This document shows positions 1-7,897 of a stretch of 9,301 nucleotides of DNA, piece after piece. The notes under the pieces were generated by a model that was not told the origin of the DNA, ran no database searches, and saw only the letters and a list, made by a program, of their open reading frames with translations. The number at the start of each line of letters is the position of its first letter. Position 1 is the first letter of the stretch. The position numbers were made by a program, and so were the translations under genes. This stretch comes from Rhodoferax sp. (lineage in GTDB: Bacteria; Pseudomonadota; Gammaproteobacteria; Burkholderiales; Burkholderiaceae_C): NCBI GenBank assembly GCA_030683195.1, contig JAUXQA010000052.1, positions 1 through 9,301 on the forward strand, in the 5' to 3' direction.

Positions 1-318
1 ATTGGGGTCGCGCAAGTCCAGCGGGACAGTGATGAAGTGGCCCTGCGGCAGATTCTTGGTGCTGGTCAGTGTTCCGCGCAGCACACGCCAGTTCCACACA
101 ATTACATCCCCGCCCACCCGCAGGAACAGCATGAAAGCCACACCCAGATGAGAAAAGCGCACGGGTGTGGGACGCAGCGACTGGGTCAGAAAGGGCACCA
201 AAAAGCCCAGCAGCACAGCCATCAGCCACTGCCCCAGACTCAGGGAGTTGTTGAGTACCAACCACAACACGACAAGCGCTACGGACATGAGCGGTGAAGG
301 AAAAAGGCGCTTGATCAT
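1..318 (-). CDS. mrpE: Na+/H+ antiporter subunit E (MrpE/MnhE), 3' end outside the window
   Basis: The reading frame opens with ATG at 318-316 and stays open to the left edge, giving the first 106 residues of a family that is usually about 160 long, so roughly the last third is missing. The start (MIKRLFPSPLMS), the hydrophobic helices at about residues 11-45 and the VPLDLRDP motif at residues 98-105 are typical of MrpE. It is a small integral membrane accessory subunit of the Mrp antiporter, needed for assembly or full activity rather than forming the ion channel itself. The start codon overlaps the mrpD stop as ATGA, and GGAGG lies 7 nt upstream (326-330), inside mrpD. This suggests translational coupling. 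Position in the operon and sequence agree. The truncation is only the window edge. Confidence 0.93.
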   Translation of the reverse strand, partial: MIKRLFPSPLMSVALVVLWLVLNNSLSLGQWLMAVLLGFLVPFLTQSLRPTPVRFSHLGVAFMLFLRVGGDVIVWNWRVLRGTLTSTKNLPQGHFITVPLDLRDPN

Positions 319-2036
319 CTGGAAACCTCCGGCTGTTGCGTGCCCAGGCGCTCGGCGTTGGTGGGGGTGGGCAGAGGCCGGGCAGACATCACGGCGCTGA
401 CATATCCCGTAGGTGGGTAAAGCGCGCCGGCCGTGGCCGTGGTGTAGCGCATGACAGGTTCAGCGAACACCGTGACGCCGATGCACAGGGTCACCAATGC
501 AGCAATTGGGGCGTATTCAAGCACCCGAAGCCGGGGCGCGTTGCGGCCCACGGGCGTCCAGAAGAAGCGGATGCCAGTGCGTGACAAGGCCATCAAGGCC
601 AGCAAGCTGGAGACCAAAATCAGGCCCATCAGCAGCCAGCTGATGTTGTCCACGCCGCTCACGCCGCCTGGCATGTCCAGCAGCGCAGCCAGCATGGCAA
701 ATTTGCCAATGAACCCGGACAAAGGCGGCAGGCCGGCCAACACTAGGGTGCAAGTGATAAACGCCAGCCCCAGCATGGCTGTAGAAGCCGGAATCGCACG
801 CCCCACCAGCGCATTTTCGTCTTCGTCGAGGTTGGCAGTCTGGGCAATTTCCAGCTCGGCCAGGGCAAACGGCAAGTGGTCTTCCTCGTCCTCGGGCGCG
901 CGCTGGTTGGCGGTTTCAGGGTTACGGGATCGTTCCATCAACTCGGCCAGCAGAAAAAAGGCGGCCAGCGCGAAGGTGGAGCTGGGCAGGTAATACAAGG
1001 CCCCGGCTGTCAGCCCGGGCTGCCCCAGCCCCAGCACCGCCATCATGGTGCCCGAGGACACGATGACCGCAAACCCGGTCAGGCGGGCTGGACGGTGCGC
1101 CGCCAACATGCCCAGCGATCCAAAAGCCAGCGTGGCCATGCCGCCCCATACCAGCCACGCACTGCCAAAGCCTGCCGAATCTCCAGCCTCAGGCGAAAAC
1201 AATACGGTGGACAGGCGCAGCAGCACATACACGCCGACTTTGGTCAACAGGGCAAACACGGCCCCGGCCGGCGCGCTGGCACTGGAGTAGGCCGGTACCA
1301 GCCAGAAGTTCAGCGGCCACATCGCGGCCTTGGCCAGAAAAGCGACTGCCAAAATAGCGCAGCCGGCGTGAAGCAGAGGTCGGTCAGCGGCCAGAACCTG
1401 CGGAATTTTGGTGGCCAGATCCGCCATGTTGAGCGTGCCGGTGACACCATAAATCAGGGACGCACCAATCAAGAACAGGGATGAGGCTGCCAAATTGACG
1501 GCAATGTAATGCATCCCCGCTTTGACCCGTGCCGGACCAGATCCGTGCAGCAGCAGGCCATAAGACGCCGCCAGCATCACCTCAAAAAACACAAACAAAT
1601 TAAACAGGTCACCCGTCAAAAAAGCACCATTCAAGCCCATGACCTGAATCAGGAACAGTGCCCGAAAATGCGCGCCCGCCTTGTGCCAGCGCGCCATGGC
1701 AAACACAAAAGCCATCAAGGCCACCAGCGCTGTCATCAAAAGCATCAATGCCGACAATCGGTCAAGCACCAGCACAATGCCATAAGGCACATCCCAGTTG
1801 GAGGGCAAATACACACCATACGCGCTGGGCTGGCTGCCCTGGGTGGTCCACACCATCAGCAGCCCGGCTAGCCCCAGGTTCGCCAGCAGCGTCAGCAAAG
1901 CGAGGAGCGCCTTGGTGCGGTGTTGCTGCTCTTTCAGCAGCAACAACACACAGGCCATGATCAGCGGCAACAAAATGGGCGCGATCATGAGATGCGGCAT
2001 CAAGGCGGCGGCGAGTCTCGACACCTCAACCGTCAT
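315..2036 (-). CDS. mrpD: Monovalent cation/H+ antiporter subunit D (MrpD/MnhD)
   Basis: This 573-residue polytopic membrane protein belongs to the complex-I antiporter-like family (Proton_antipo_M), related to NuoM/NuoN, and is one of the two proton-translocating subunits of Mrp. Conserved charged residues of the transport path are visible: E152 in FNLFVFFEV (the TM5 glutamate), K236 in AKAAMWPLNFW (the TM7 lysine) and K266 in LLTKVGVY. Residues 366-418 form a very acidic hydrophilic loop between membrane helices, and about 40 polar residues follow the last helix. Together these make it longer than Bacillus MrpD (about 490). The frame extends upstream to an ATG at 2381, but that extra part is the mrpC gene read out of frame. 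The start at 2036 is chosen because MTVEVSRLAAALMPHL begins the first helix, AGGGAG lies 7 nt upstream, and the ATG overlaps the mrpC stop as ATGA. Confidence 0.96.
   Translation of the reverse strand: MTVEVSRLAAALMPHLMIAPILLPLIMACVLLLLKEQQHRTKALLALLTLLANLGLAGLLMVWTTQGSQPSAYGVYLPSNWDVPYGIVLVLDRLSALMLLMTALVALMAFVFAMARWHKAGAHFRALFLIQVMGLNGAFLTGDLFNLFVFFEVMLAASYGLLLHGSGPARVKAGMHYIAVNLAASSLFLIGASLIYGVTGTLNMADLATKIPQVLAADRPLLHAGCAILAVAFLAKAAMWPLNFWLVPAYSSASAPAGAVFALLTKVGVYVLLRLSTVLFSPEAGDSAGFGSAWLVWGGMATLAFGSLGMLAAHRPARLTGFAVIVSSGTMMAVLGLGQPGLTAGALYYLPSSTFALAAFFLLAELMERSRNPETANQRAPEDEEDHLPFALAELEIAQTANLDEDENALVGRAIPASTAMLGLAFITCTLVLAGLPPLSGFIGKFAMLAALLDMPGGVSGVDNISWLLMGLILVSSLLALMALSRTGIRFFWTPVGRNAPRLRVLEYAPIAALVTLCIGVTVFAEPVMRYTTATAGALYPPTGYVSAVMSARPLPTPTNAERLGTQQPEVSR
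326..330 (-). promoter_or_regulatory. Shine-Dalgarno sequence of mrpE, inside mrpD
   Basis: GGAGG is read on the minus strand 7 nt before the mrpE ATG at 318, within the 3' end of mrpD. It supports the start of a gene that would otherwise be easy to miss because it has no stop inside the window. Confidence 0.8.
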
Positions 2037-2377
2037 TCGGCATCTCCCTGGCCGTCCACATGATCGTTGCCAAAGAAGCCCCGCTGTGCCAGCAAAACCA
2101 CCAAAAACAGCGCTGTCATGGCAAAACCAATGACGATGGCGGTGAGCACCAGCGCCTGCGGCATGGGGTCGGAGTTGAACTGCAAAGTGGTGGGAATGCC
2201 CGCCTGCAGCACCGGCTCCCGATCCACGGCGAGCCGGCCCATGCTGAAAATAAACAAATTGACGCCATACCCCAGCAAGCACAGACCAATGATGACCTGG
2301 TAGGTGCGCGGGCGCAGCAAAAGCCAGACGCCGCACGCCGTGAGCACACCAATGGCACCGGCCATGACTATTTCCAT
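2033..2377 (-). CDS. mrpC: Na+/H+ antiporter subunit C (MrpC/MnhC, NuoK-like)
   Basis: This small membrane protein of 114 residues matches the usual MrpC length. It has three hydrophobic helices (about 3-21, 27-48 and 76-98). The family hallmarks are GLCLLGYGVNLFIF (31-44) and DPMPQALVLTAIVIGFA (70-86), the latter being the strongly conserved MrpC/NuoK-type segment. In the complex it packs between the MrpA and MrpD antiporter subunits, as NuoK does in complex I. The start lies inside the end of mrpA (10-nt overlap) and is preceded by a strong AAGGAG with 7-nt spacing. The stop overlaps the mrpD start as ATGA. The C-terminus is short, hydrophilic and acidic. Confidence 0.96.
   Translation of the reverse strand: MEIVMAGAIGVLTACGVWLLLRPRTYQVIIGLCLLGYGVNLFIFSMGRLAVDREPVLQAGIPTTLQFNSDPMPQALVLTAIVIGFAMTALFLVVLLAQRGFFGNDHVDGQGDAE
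2044..2049 (-). promoter_or_regulatory. Shine-Dalgarno sequence of mrpD, inside mrpC
   Basis: AGGGAG is read on the minus strand 7 nt before the ATG at 2036. It decides the mrpD start, because the same frame stays open through mrpC to an upstream ATG at 2381 that has no family support. Confidence 0.75.
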
Positions 2378-5343
2378 TCAATCACTCCTTCATCGCGCCG
2401 GGCTTTGTCTGGCTGGGCTGTGCGAGCTGGCTTGCGGTGTCCGCGTACCGACTGGTGGGCCAGGGCCGTCAAAATAAGCAAGGTAGCGCCCACCACCAGC
2501 GTGAAGATGCCAATGTCATAAAAAAGCGCGCTGGGAATATGAACCATGCCCAGCCAAGGTAAATCCAGATGCGCCGTGTGACTGGTGAGAAACGGATAAC
2601 CCATCACCAAGGAACCCAGCCCTGTCGTGGTGGCAATCAGCAGGCCGATGGCAATCCATTTTTGGGGCATCAAAACCATGTGGGCCTCTACCCAGCGCGT
2701 GCCTGAGACGATGTATTGCAGGATGAAGGCCACTGACAACACCAGGCCGGCGACAAAGCCGCCACCCGGCTGGTTGTGCCCGCGCATGAACAAGTACACC
2801 GCCAGCATGGCAGCCACTGGCAGCACTGCCCGCACCAGCACAGCCGGCACCATCAGGTAGCCCTGGGCGGTGTCTACCGCAGTCTGGGCTTTCACCAGGT
2901 CGGTGGCCAAATCGGCGGGGATGGCCAGTTGCTGCAAAGGCAGGCTGGTGCTCTCGGGTGCGGGCCGGAAGCGTCGCAACAAGGCATACACCGTGAGCGC
3001 CACCACACCCAGCACCGTGATCTCGGCCAGGGTGTCAAAACCCCGAAAATCCACCAGCATCACGTTGACCACATTGGTGCCGCCCCCTTCGGGCACGGCA
3101 CGCTCCAGAAAAAACGGCGAAATGGTCTGCGGGAAATCGCGCGACATCATGGCGTAGGCTAGCCCCGCCATGCCAGCGCCGGAGATAAGGGCCAACACCA
3201 GGTCTCGGCTGCGCCGTGCCCGGGCCTGGGCGCGAACCCAGAGCGAGCGGCGCTGGCTCTGGGCTTCCAGCCGCTTGGGCAGCCACCGCAGGCCCAGCAG
3301 AATCAGGATGGTGGTCACCGCCTCCACGGCCAATTGCGTCAAAGCCAGATCAGGGGCAGAAAACCAGGCAAAGGTCACCACGGTGGCCAGCCCGGCCACG
3401 CTCATCAGCGCCAAGGCGGACAAACGGTGGTACTTGGCCTGCCAGGCGGCTCCCACAGCCGCTGCAATGCCCACCAGCCACAAAATCGCAAACATGGGAG
3501 AGAACGGCAACAACGCTCGCCCGCCCTCAATGCCCGCAGCAGGCAACAGCACGCCGCGGTGTCCCCACAACGGCCAGGCAGCCCCTGCCAGGGTGACCAG
3601 CGTAAGCATCAACAACTGCGGCTGCAGGCGCTGTGTGCCCAACAAGCGCATGCACCGCCGGGCGCTGTCGGTGAGCCAGGCCGTGGCTTGGTAGAACAGA
3701 AATTTGCTTCGCACCCGGGCCAGCAAGGGCGTGCGTTTGATGATGCCACGCTGCATCAGCAGGCGCATCATCAGGTACAGGGCCACGCCGCCGGCCAGCG
3801 CTACCAAACTCATCCACAAGGGCAGATTGAACCCGTGCCACACCGCCAGGTCAAATTCAGGCAGCGGCCCGCCTACAACGGGCAAGGCCGCTGCAGACAG
3901 AATAGGCCCGATCGACCATTGCGGCACGATGCCCACCACCAGGCAAGCCAATACCAGCAGGTCGATCGGTACCCGCATCCAGTTCGGCGGCTCATGGGGT
4001 TGGCGCGGCAGGTGGGCGCTGGTGTCGGGTCCAAAAAAAACATCTACCGTGAAGCGCAGCGAATAGGCCACGCTGAACATACCCGCCACCACGGCGGCAA
4101 TGGGCAGCGCGCGCTCAAACCAGGGCGCCGCGTTGACGAACACAGCCTCGGTAAAAAACATTTCTTTGGAGATAAACCCGTTGAGCAAGGGCACGCCCGC
4201 CATGGCCGCGCCCGCCACCATGACCAGGGTGGCCGTGATCGGCATGTGCCGGCGCAGTCCACTCAAGCGCCCAATGTCGCGCGTACCGGTTTCATGATCA
4301 ATGATGCCCACCGCCATGAATAGCGAGGCCTTGAAGGTGGCGTGGTTTATGATGTGAAACACCGCCGCCACCGCGGCCAACGGGCTGTTCAGTCCCAGCA
4401 GCGTGGTAATGAGGCCCAAGTGCGAGATGGTTGAGTAGGCCAACAGGCTCTTGAGGTCGCTTTGAAAAATGGCCGCAAAGCCACCGATCAGCAAGGTGAT
4501 CAAGCCCGCGCCGGTAACCAGCCAAAACCATTCTTCCGTGCCTGAGAGCACCGGCCACAAGCGTGCCAGCAAAAAAACACCTGCTTTCACCATGGTGGCC
4601 GAATGCAGGTAGGCCGACACCGGCGTGGGTGCTGCCATGGCGTGGGGCAGCCAAAAGTGAAAAGGAAACTGCGCACTCTTGGTGAAAGCACCAATCAGTA
4701 CCAGAACCAGTGCCACCGTATACAGCGGGTGGGCCCGAACAAGGTCGCCCGCGTTCAGCACGACATCCAGGTCAAAGCTCCCCACGATATGCCCCAGCAC
4801 CAGCACGCCCGCCAACAGGCACAAGCCACCGGCGCCAGTCACGGTCAGCGCCATGCGCGCGCCGCGCCGCGCATCACGCCTGTGGTGCCAGTATCCGATC
4901 AGCAAAAACGAGAACAGGCTGGTCAATTCCCAGAACACCACCAGCTGGATCAGGTTGCCAGAGAGCACCACGCCGCTCATGGCTCCCATGAAGGCCAGCA
5001 AAAACGAAAAGAACCTGGGTACCGGATCTTCGGCAGACATGTAGTACCGCGCATACAAGACCACCAGCGCGCCAATGCCCAGCACCAGCATGGAGAACAG
5101 CCAGGCAAAGCCGTCCATGCGAAACACCAGGTTCACACCCAGTGAGGGCAGCCACAGAATCTCTTGGCGCAACACGCCGCCTGCGGCAATTTGGGGAAAA
5201 TAAAAAGCCGCCTGTACAGCACAAAACAAGGCAATCACGCCCGCCAGGGTCGACTCGGCATTGCGCGCGTTGGTGGGCAGCAGCGCGGCAATCAAACTGC
5301 CCACAAAAGGCAGCAAAACAAGGGTAATCAGGGGGGCGGTCAT
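2368..5343 (-). CDS. mrpA: Monovalent cation/H+ antiporter subunit A with fused MrpB module (MrpA/MnhA, PhaAB type)
   Basis: This 991-residue integral membrane protein is the largest Mrp subunit. Residues about 1-540 are the NuoL-like antiporter part, with Proton_antipo_N around 65-110 and Proton_antipo_M around 125-410. Expected ion-path residues are present: E139 in VVFWELTS, K222 in TKSAQFPFHFWLP, H248 and K253 in HSATMVKAG, and H330, H334 and K338 in FHIINHATFKAS. Next comes a DUF4040/MbhD segment with SAPDLALTQLAVEAVT (662-677), then an MbhE segment with DFRGFDTLAEITVLG (765-779). An MnhB domain follows from about 825, with GHNQPGGGF (855-863). Bacillus encodes MrpB separately. The fusion is usual in proteobacteria (PhaAB of Sinorhizobium), which explains the absence of a separate mrpB here. 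The start MTAPLITLVLLPF matches the family; only a short AAGG stands 3 nt upstream. It is first in the mrp gene order and overlaps mrpC. Confidence 0.97.
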   Translation of the reverse strand: MTAPLITLVLLPFVGSLIAALLPTNARNAESTLAGVIALFCAVQAAFYFPQIAAGGVLRQEILWLPSLGVNLVFRMDGFAWLFSMLVLGIGALVVLYARYYMSAEDPVPRFFSFLLAFMGAMSGVVLSGNLIQLVVFWELTSLFSFLLIGYWHHRRDARRGARMALTVTGAGGLCLLAGVLVLGHIVGSFDLDVVLNAGDLVRAHPLYTVALVLVLIGAFTKSAQFPFHFWLPHAMAAPTPVSAYLHSATMVKAGVFLLARLWPVLSGTEEWFWLVTGAGLITLLIGGFAAIFQSDLKSLLAYSTISHLGLITTLLGLNSPLAAVAAVFHIINHATFKASLFMAVGIIDHETGTRDIGRLSGLRRHMPITATLVMVAGAAMAGVPLLNGFISKEMFFTEAVFVNAAPWFERALPIAAVVAGMFSVAYSLRFTVDVFFGPDTSAHLPRQPHEPPNWMRVPIDLLVLACLVVGIVPQWSIGPILSAAALPVVGGPLPEFDLAVWHGFNLPLWMSLVALAGGVALYLMMRLLMQRGIIKRTPLLARVRSKFLFYQATAWLTDSARRCMRLLGTQRLQPQLLMLTLVTLAGAAWPLWGHRGVLLPAAGIEGGRALLPFSPMFAILWLVGIAAAVGAAWQAKYHRLSALALMSVAGLATVVTFAWFSAPDLALTQLAVEAVTTILILLGLRWLPKRLEAQSQRRSLWVRAQARARRSRDLVLALISGAGMAGLAYAMMSRDFPQTISPFFLERAVPEGGGTNVVNVMLVDFRGFDTLAEITVLGVVALTVYALLRRFRPAPESTSLPLQQLAIPADLATDLVKAQTAVDTAQGYLMVPAVLVRAVLPVAAMLAVYLFMRGHNQPGGGFVAGLVLSVAFILQYIVSGTRWVEAHMVLMPQKWIAIGLLIATTTGLGSLVMGYPFLTSHTAHLDLPWLGMVHIPSALFYDIGIFTLVVGATLLILTALAHQSVRGHRKPARTAQPDKARRDEGVIEWK
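2385..2390 (-). promoter_or_regulatory. Shine-Dalgarno sequence of mrpC, inside mrpA
   Basis: AAGGAG is read on the minus strand 7 nt before the mrpC ATG, inside the last codons of mrpA. It fixes the mrpC start and shows that mrpC can bind ribosomes although it overlaps mrpA by 10 nt. Confidence 0.85.
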
Positions 5344-5379
5344 TGACCTTCGAGTTTATAGGCTCAAGCCGCGGCTCCC

Positions 5380-5399
5380 GGTTGCCTTCGGGGCAAGCC
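5380..5399. repeat. Small imperfect hairpin in the lon-like/mrpA gap
   Basis: TTGCC (5382-5386) and GGCAA (5392-5396) can pair around a TTCGG loop. Two more G-C pairs can form after a one-base bulge (GG 5380-5381 with CC 5398-5399). No T-run follows on either strand, so it is not a standard intrinsic terminator. It lies in the 83-nt gap between the two minus-strand genes, which also holds the 10-nt palindrome AGCCGCGGCT (5367-5376). It could slow the polymerase or mark an mRNA processing site, but may be chance in GC-rich DNA. Confidence 0.3.
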
Positions 5400-5426
5400 C
5401 TCAAGGCACGTGTTTTGCCCATAGAG

Positions 5427-7847
5427 TCAACGCCCGCGTCGGTGCACTGCCCTGGGGTGGTCAGCCAGTTGGCAGGCTCGGCGGTAGGCTTGCAGGGTTT
5501 TTTGGGCGTGGCCCAGCACGGTGTCATGCGCGTAGCCGCCTGCGCCCAGTGGCATGCCCGATGAATGGTTGGTAAGTAAGGCCATGCCTTCACTGACGTG
5601 ATCAGCGGTGTAAATGTGAAACAGGCCCTTTTCCACGGCGTCCACTACTGGGCGCTCCAACATGAGGTGGCGCCGGTTGCGCTGTGGAATCAGCACGCCC
5701 TGTTGACCATCCAGCCCGGCCTGCGCACAAATGCGGAAGTAGCCTTCTATTTTCTCGTTCACTCCGCCCACCGGCAGCACCTCACCATGCTGGTTGACTG
5801 CCCCGGTGACTGCAATGCCCTGCATGAGCGGCAGGCCCGAGAGCGACGAGAGCACGGCATACAGTTCGGCGCACGAGGCCGAATCGCCTTCGACGCCGTG
5901 GTATTCCTGCTCAAACACGATCGACGCGTTGATCGCCAGTGGCGCGATGTGCGCAAAGAGAGCCGAGAGGTAGCTGTGCAGAATCAGCACACCTTTGTCG
6001 TGGATGGGCCCGGACATCTCCACCTCGCGCTCGATGTTGAGCAGGCCCTCATTGCCGGCAAAGGTACGCGCCGTAACCCGCACCGGGAAGCCAAATCGGT
6101 AGTCGCCCAAATCGATCTGGGACAGGCCGTTGATTTGGCCTGTTTTTTCTCCCGCCAGGCTGATGAGCCAGTCGCCCTCGGCTATAGCTTCCTGCAGACG
6201 CTGGTCCGGGTAGTCGTGACGCTGGGTGCGGGCCTGAAGGGCTGTGTCAATATCAACGGCCTCCACTTGCGCTCCCGCGCGGGCCAGGCACACACTGGCG
6301 CCCTCCAGGACCAGCGCTTCGGTGTGGGAAAAAATGGCGCTTTGTCGCCGCTGATCATCCACTTCACGGTGGGATTGCTCCAGCAGACGCACCACGGCTG
6401 AGCTGCTCAGGTGCGGTAAACCCAAGCGGTAACAGGTGTGGGCCACGAAGACGGCGGAGGCTTCATAGGTTTGCGGTGTGGCCAAAAAGCTCTCTGCAAA
6501 ATCAACCTTGACCCGAAAACGCCTGGCCAACTCCGGGTCAAGCTCCTGTAATTCGTAATATTGCTCGGTGGAGCCGATCAAAACCAGTTTGACATCTACC
6601 TCAACCGCCTCGGGCGCGAGCGAGGTGGCGGCCATCGGTGTGAACATCTGGCTGGGCTCCTCAATCTGCAAGCGACCGGTACGGGTGAATCGCCGCAGCT
6701 TCTCCCAGACCAGCTCGTCGGCCAGCAGGTCACGCACGTGCAGCATCAAAAAGCCGCCATGCGCCTTGAGCAGACTGCCGGCCCGAATATGGGAGAAATC
6801 GGTCGTCAGTAGCTCTTCTTGCGGCTGGTAATCGATGCTGCCAAACAGCGCATGAAACGACGGGTTGTTCTCCACGATCACCGGCGCCCCGACCAGCCCG
6901 TCGTTGTCCACCAGCAAGTTCACCCGGTAGCGCAACAGCACATGGGCCAACTCCTCCAAGCGCAGGTCCTCATCTTCATCGGCGGCGAGAAACACACTCA
7001 GGTTGTTGAGCAGGTCACTCTGCACCTGGGTCAGGTAGCCCGTGAGCTTGCTCAGGTCGGGTGCGGGCGAGTTAAGGCCTGAGACGATGTCATTCATGGC
7101 GCTGTCCAACAGCGGCTGCACCACCTGGCGTTGAAGCGCGGCCAGATCTTCATTCATGACGCGCTGCAGCGGACGCGTTTTGTCCAGAAAGCGGGTGATT
7201 TCTTCGCGCAACTCCTGCTCATCCTGGTCAATTTTTGCGCGCTGCTCTTTGGGCAGAGACCGGGCCTCGCTTTCGGTGTAGGCCATGCCTTTGGCGCTGA
7301 GCAGGGTGAAGACCAGGTGCCCGTTCTCCCGGTAGAGCGCGAAGCTGCGCGCCTCGGCAAAGGCATCCAACTCAGCGTAGGCTTTGGCTTCCTCGACCTT
7401 GTAGCTTGCTTCAATGTGCCTGCTTTGGGCCTTGAAATCCGGACCACTCAGCCGCTGAGGAACCTCTTTTTGCACGTCTTTACACCACTGCACCATGCGC
7501 TGGCGCAGCACTCTGCCCTGCCCCGGCGGCAATCGCATCGCCTGGGGCCGCTCGGGGGCATCAAAGTTGTGCAGGTAGCACAGGTCGGGCGGTTTGGGCC
7601 GCATGCTGGCCATGTCCAGCATGAGCTGGTGCAACAGGGAAGACCGCCCGCTGCCCACCTCGCCCAGCACAAACAGGTTGTAGTCGCGTTGCATCAGGCC
7701 CAGGCCAAACCGGGCTGCGGTGTGGGCGCGTGCTTGCCCCACCCAAGGCAAGGGCTGCTGCAGCAGCTCGGAGGTGTCATTGAACCCAAGCGCACCGGGT
7801 GCGATATGGATGCGAAGTTCGCCGGGCGTCAGGCTGGAAATAGGCAT
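5427..7847 (-). CDS. Lon-family ATP-dependent protease, LonB-like AAA_32 type
   Basis: This 806-residue cytoplasmic protein belongs to the bacterial LonB-related group (COG1067: AAA_32 followed by a Lon_C peptidase domain), which normally has about 800 residues. A P-loop lies at 62-70 (GEVGSGRSS), with arginine (R68) where lysine is canonical. A helical insertion of about 150-310 has coiled-coil character. The family motif NPSFHALFG (328-336), a Walker-B-like strand GGFLMLHVRDL (364-374) and an arginine-finger region LDPELARRF (436-444) follow. The peptidase domain has the Ser-Lys dyad S656 in GDSAS and K699 in GGVNEK, 43 residues apart as in E. coli Lon (S679/K722), so proteolysis should be intact. 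A TAA two codons before the ATG fixes the start, although the Shine-Dalgarno is weak. Substrates are unknown. It resembles E. coli YcbZ in type, not the classical Lon. It lies directly upstream of mrpA. Confidence 0.93.
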   Translation of the reverse strand: MPISSLTPGELRIHIAPGALGFNDTSELLQQPLPWVGQARAHTAARFGLGLMQRDYNLFVLGEVGSGRSSLLHQLMLDMASMRPKPPDLCYLHNFDAPERPQAMRLPPGQGRVLRQRMVQWCKDVQKEVPQRLSGPDFKAQSRHIEASYKVEEAKAYAELDAFAEARSFALYRENGHLVFTLLSAKGMAYTESEARSLPKEQRAKIDQDEQELREEITRFLDKTRPLQRVMNEDLAALQRQVVQPLLDSAMNDIVSGLNSPAPDLSKLTGYLTQVQSDLLNNLSVFLAADEDEDLRLEELAHVLLRYRVNLLVDNDGLVGAPVIVENNPSFHALFGSIDYQPQEELLTTDFSHIRAGSLLKAHGGFLMLHVRDLLADELVWEKLRRFTRTGRLQIEEPSQMFTPMAATSLAPEAVEVDVKLVLIGSTEQYYELQELDPELARRFRVKVDFAESFLATPQTYEASAVFVAHTCYRLGLPHLSSSAVVRLLEQSHREVDDQRRQSAIFSHTEALVLEGASVCLARAGAQVEAVDIDTALQARTQRHDYPDQRLQEAIAEGDWLISLAGEKTGQINGLSQIDLGDYRFGFPVRVTARTFAGNEGLLNIEREVEMSGPIHDKGVLILHSYLSALFAHIAPLAINASIVFEQEYHGVEGDSASCAELYAVLSSLSGLPLMQGIAVTGAVNQHGEVLPVGGVNEKIEGYFRICAQAGLDGQQGVLIPQRNRRHLMLERPVVDAVEKGLFHIYTADHVSEGMALLTNHSSGMPLGAGGYAHDTVLGHAQKTLQAYRRACQLADHPRAVHRRGR

Positions 7848-7897
7848 GTTTGGTTACCGCTTGGACGCGGGCACACCGTGTCCCCTCGCCTCAAATA

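Noticed and set aside
2037..2381. N-terminal extension of mrpD to an ATG at 2381
   Set aside because: The extra 115 residues are mrpC read in another frame. The family start, the Shine-Dalgarno and the ATGA overlap all support 2036.
3334..4323. Plus-strand open frame of 329 residues opposite mrpA
   Set aside because: It has an extreme His/Gln/Arg composition and is antisense to conserved membrane helices of MrpA, so it is a shadow frame.
5355..5360. TATAAA (minus strand) as a -10 box for mrpA
   Set aside because: No -35-like hexamer lies 16-18 nt upstream, and the transcript would start only about five bases before the mrpA ATG.
5380..5399. Intrinsic terminator after the Lon-like gene
   Set aside because: The stem is short and imperfect and no T-run follows on the minus strand.
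4874..5593. Minus-strand open frame of 239 residues crossing the lon-like/mrpA junction
   Set aside because: It overlaps both real genes in another frame and shows no family features. The two flanking genes explain the sequence fully.
5598..6401. Plus-strand open frame of 267 residues opposite the Lon-like gene
   Set aside because: It is entirely antisense to a gene with clear peptidase motifs, shows no recognisable domain, and has the His/Gln/Arg-rich make-up typical of a shadow frame in GC-rich DNA.
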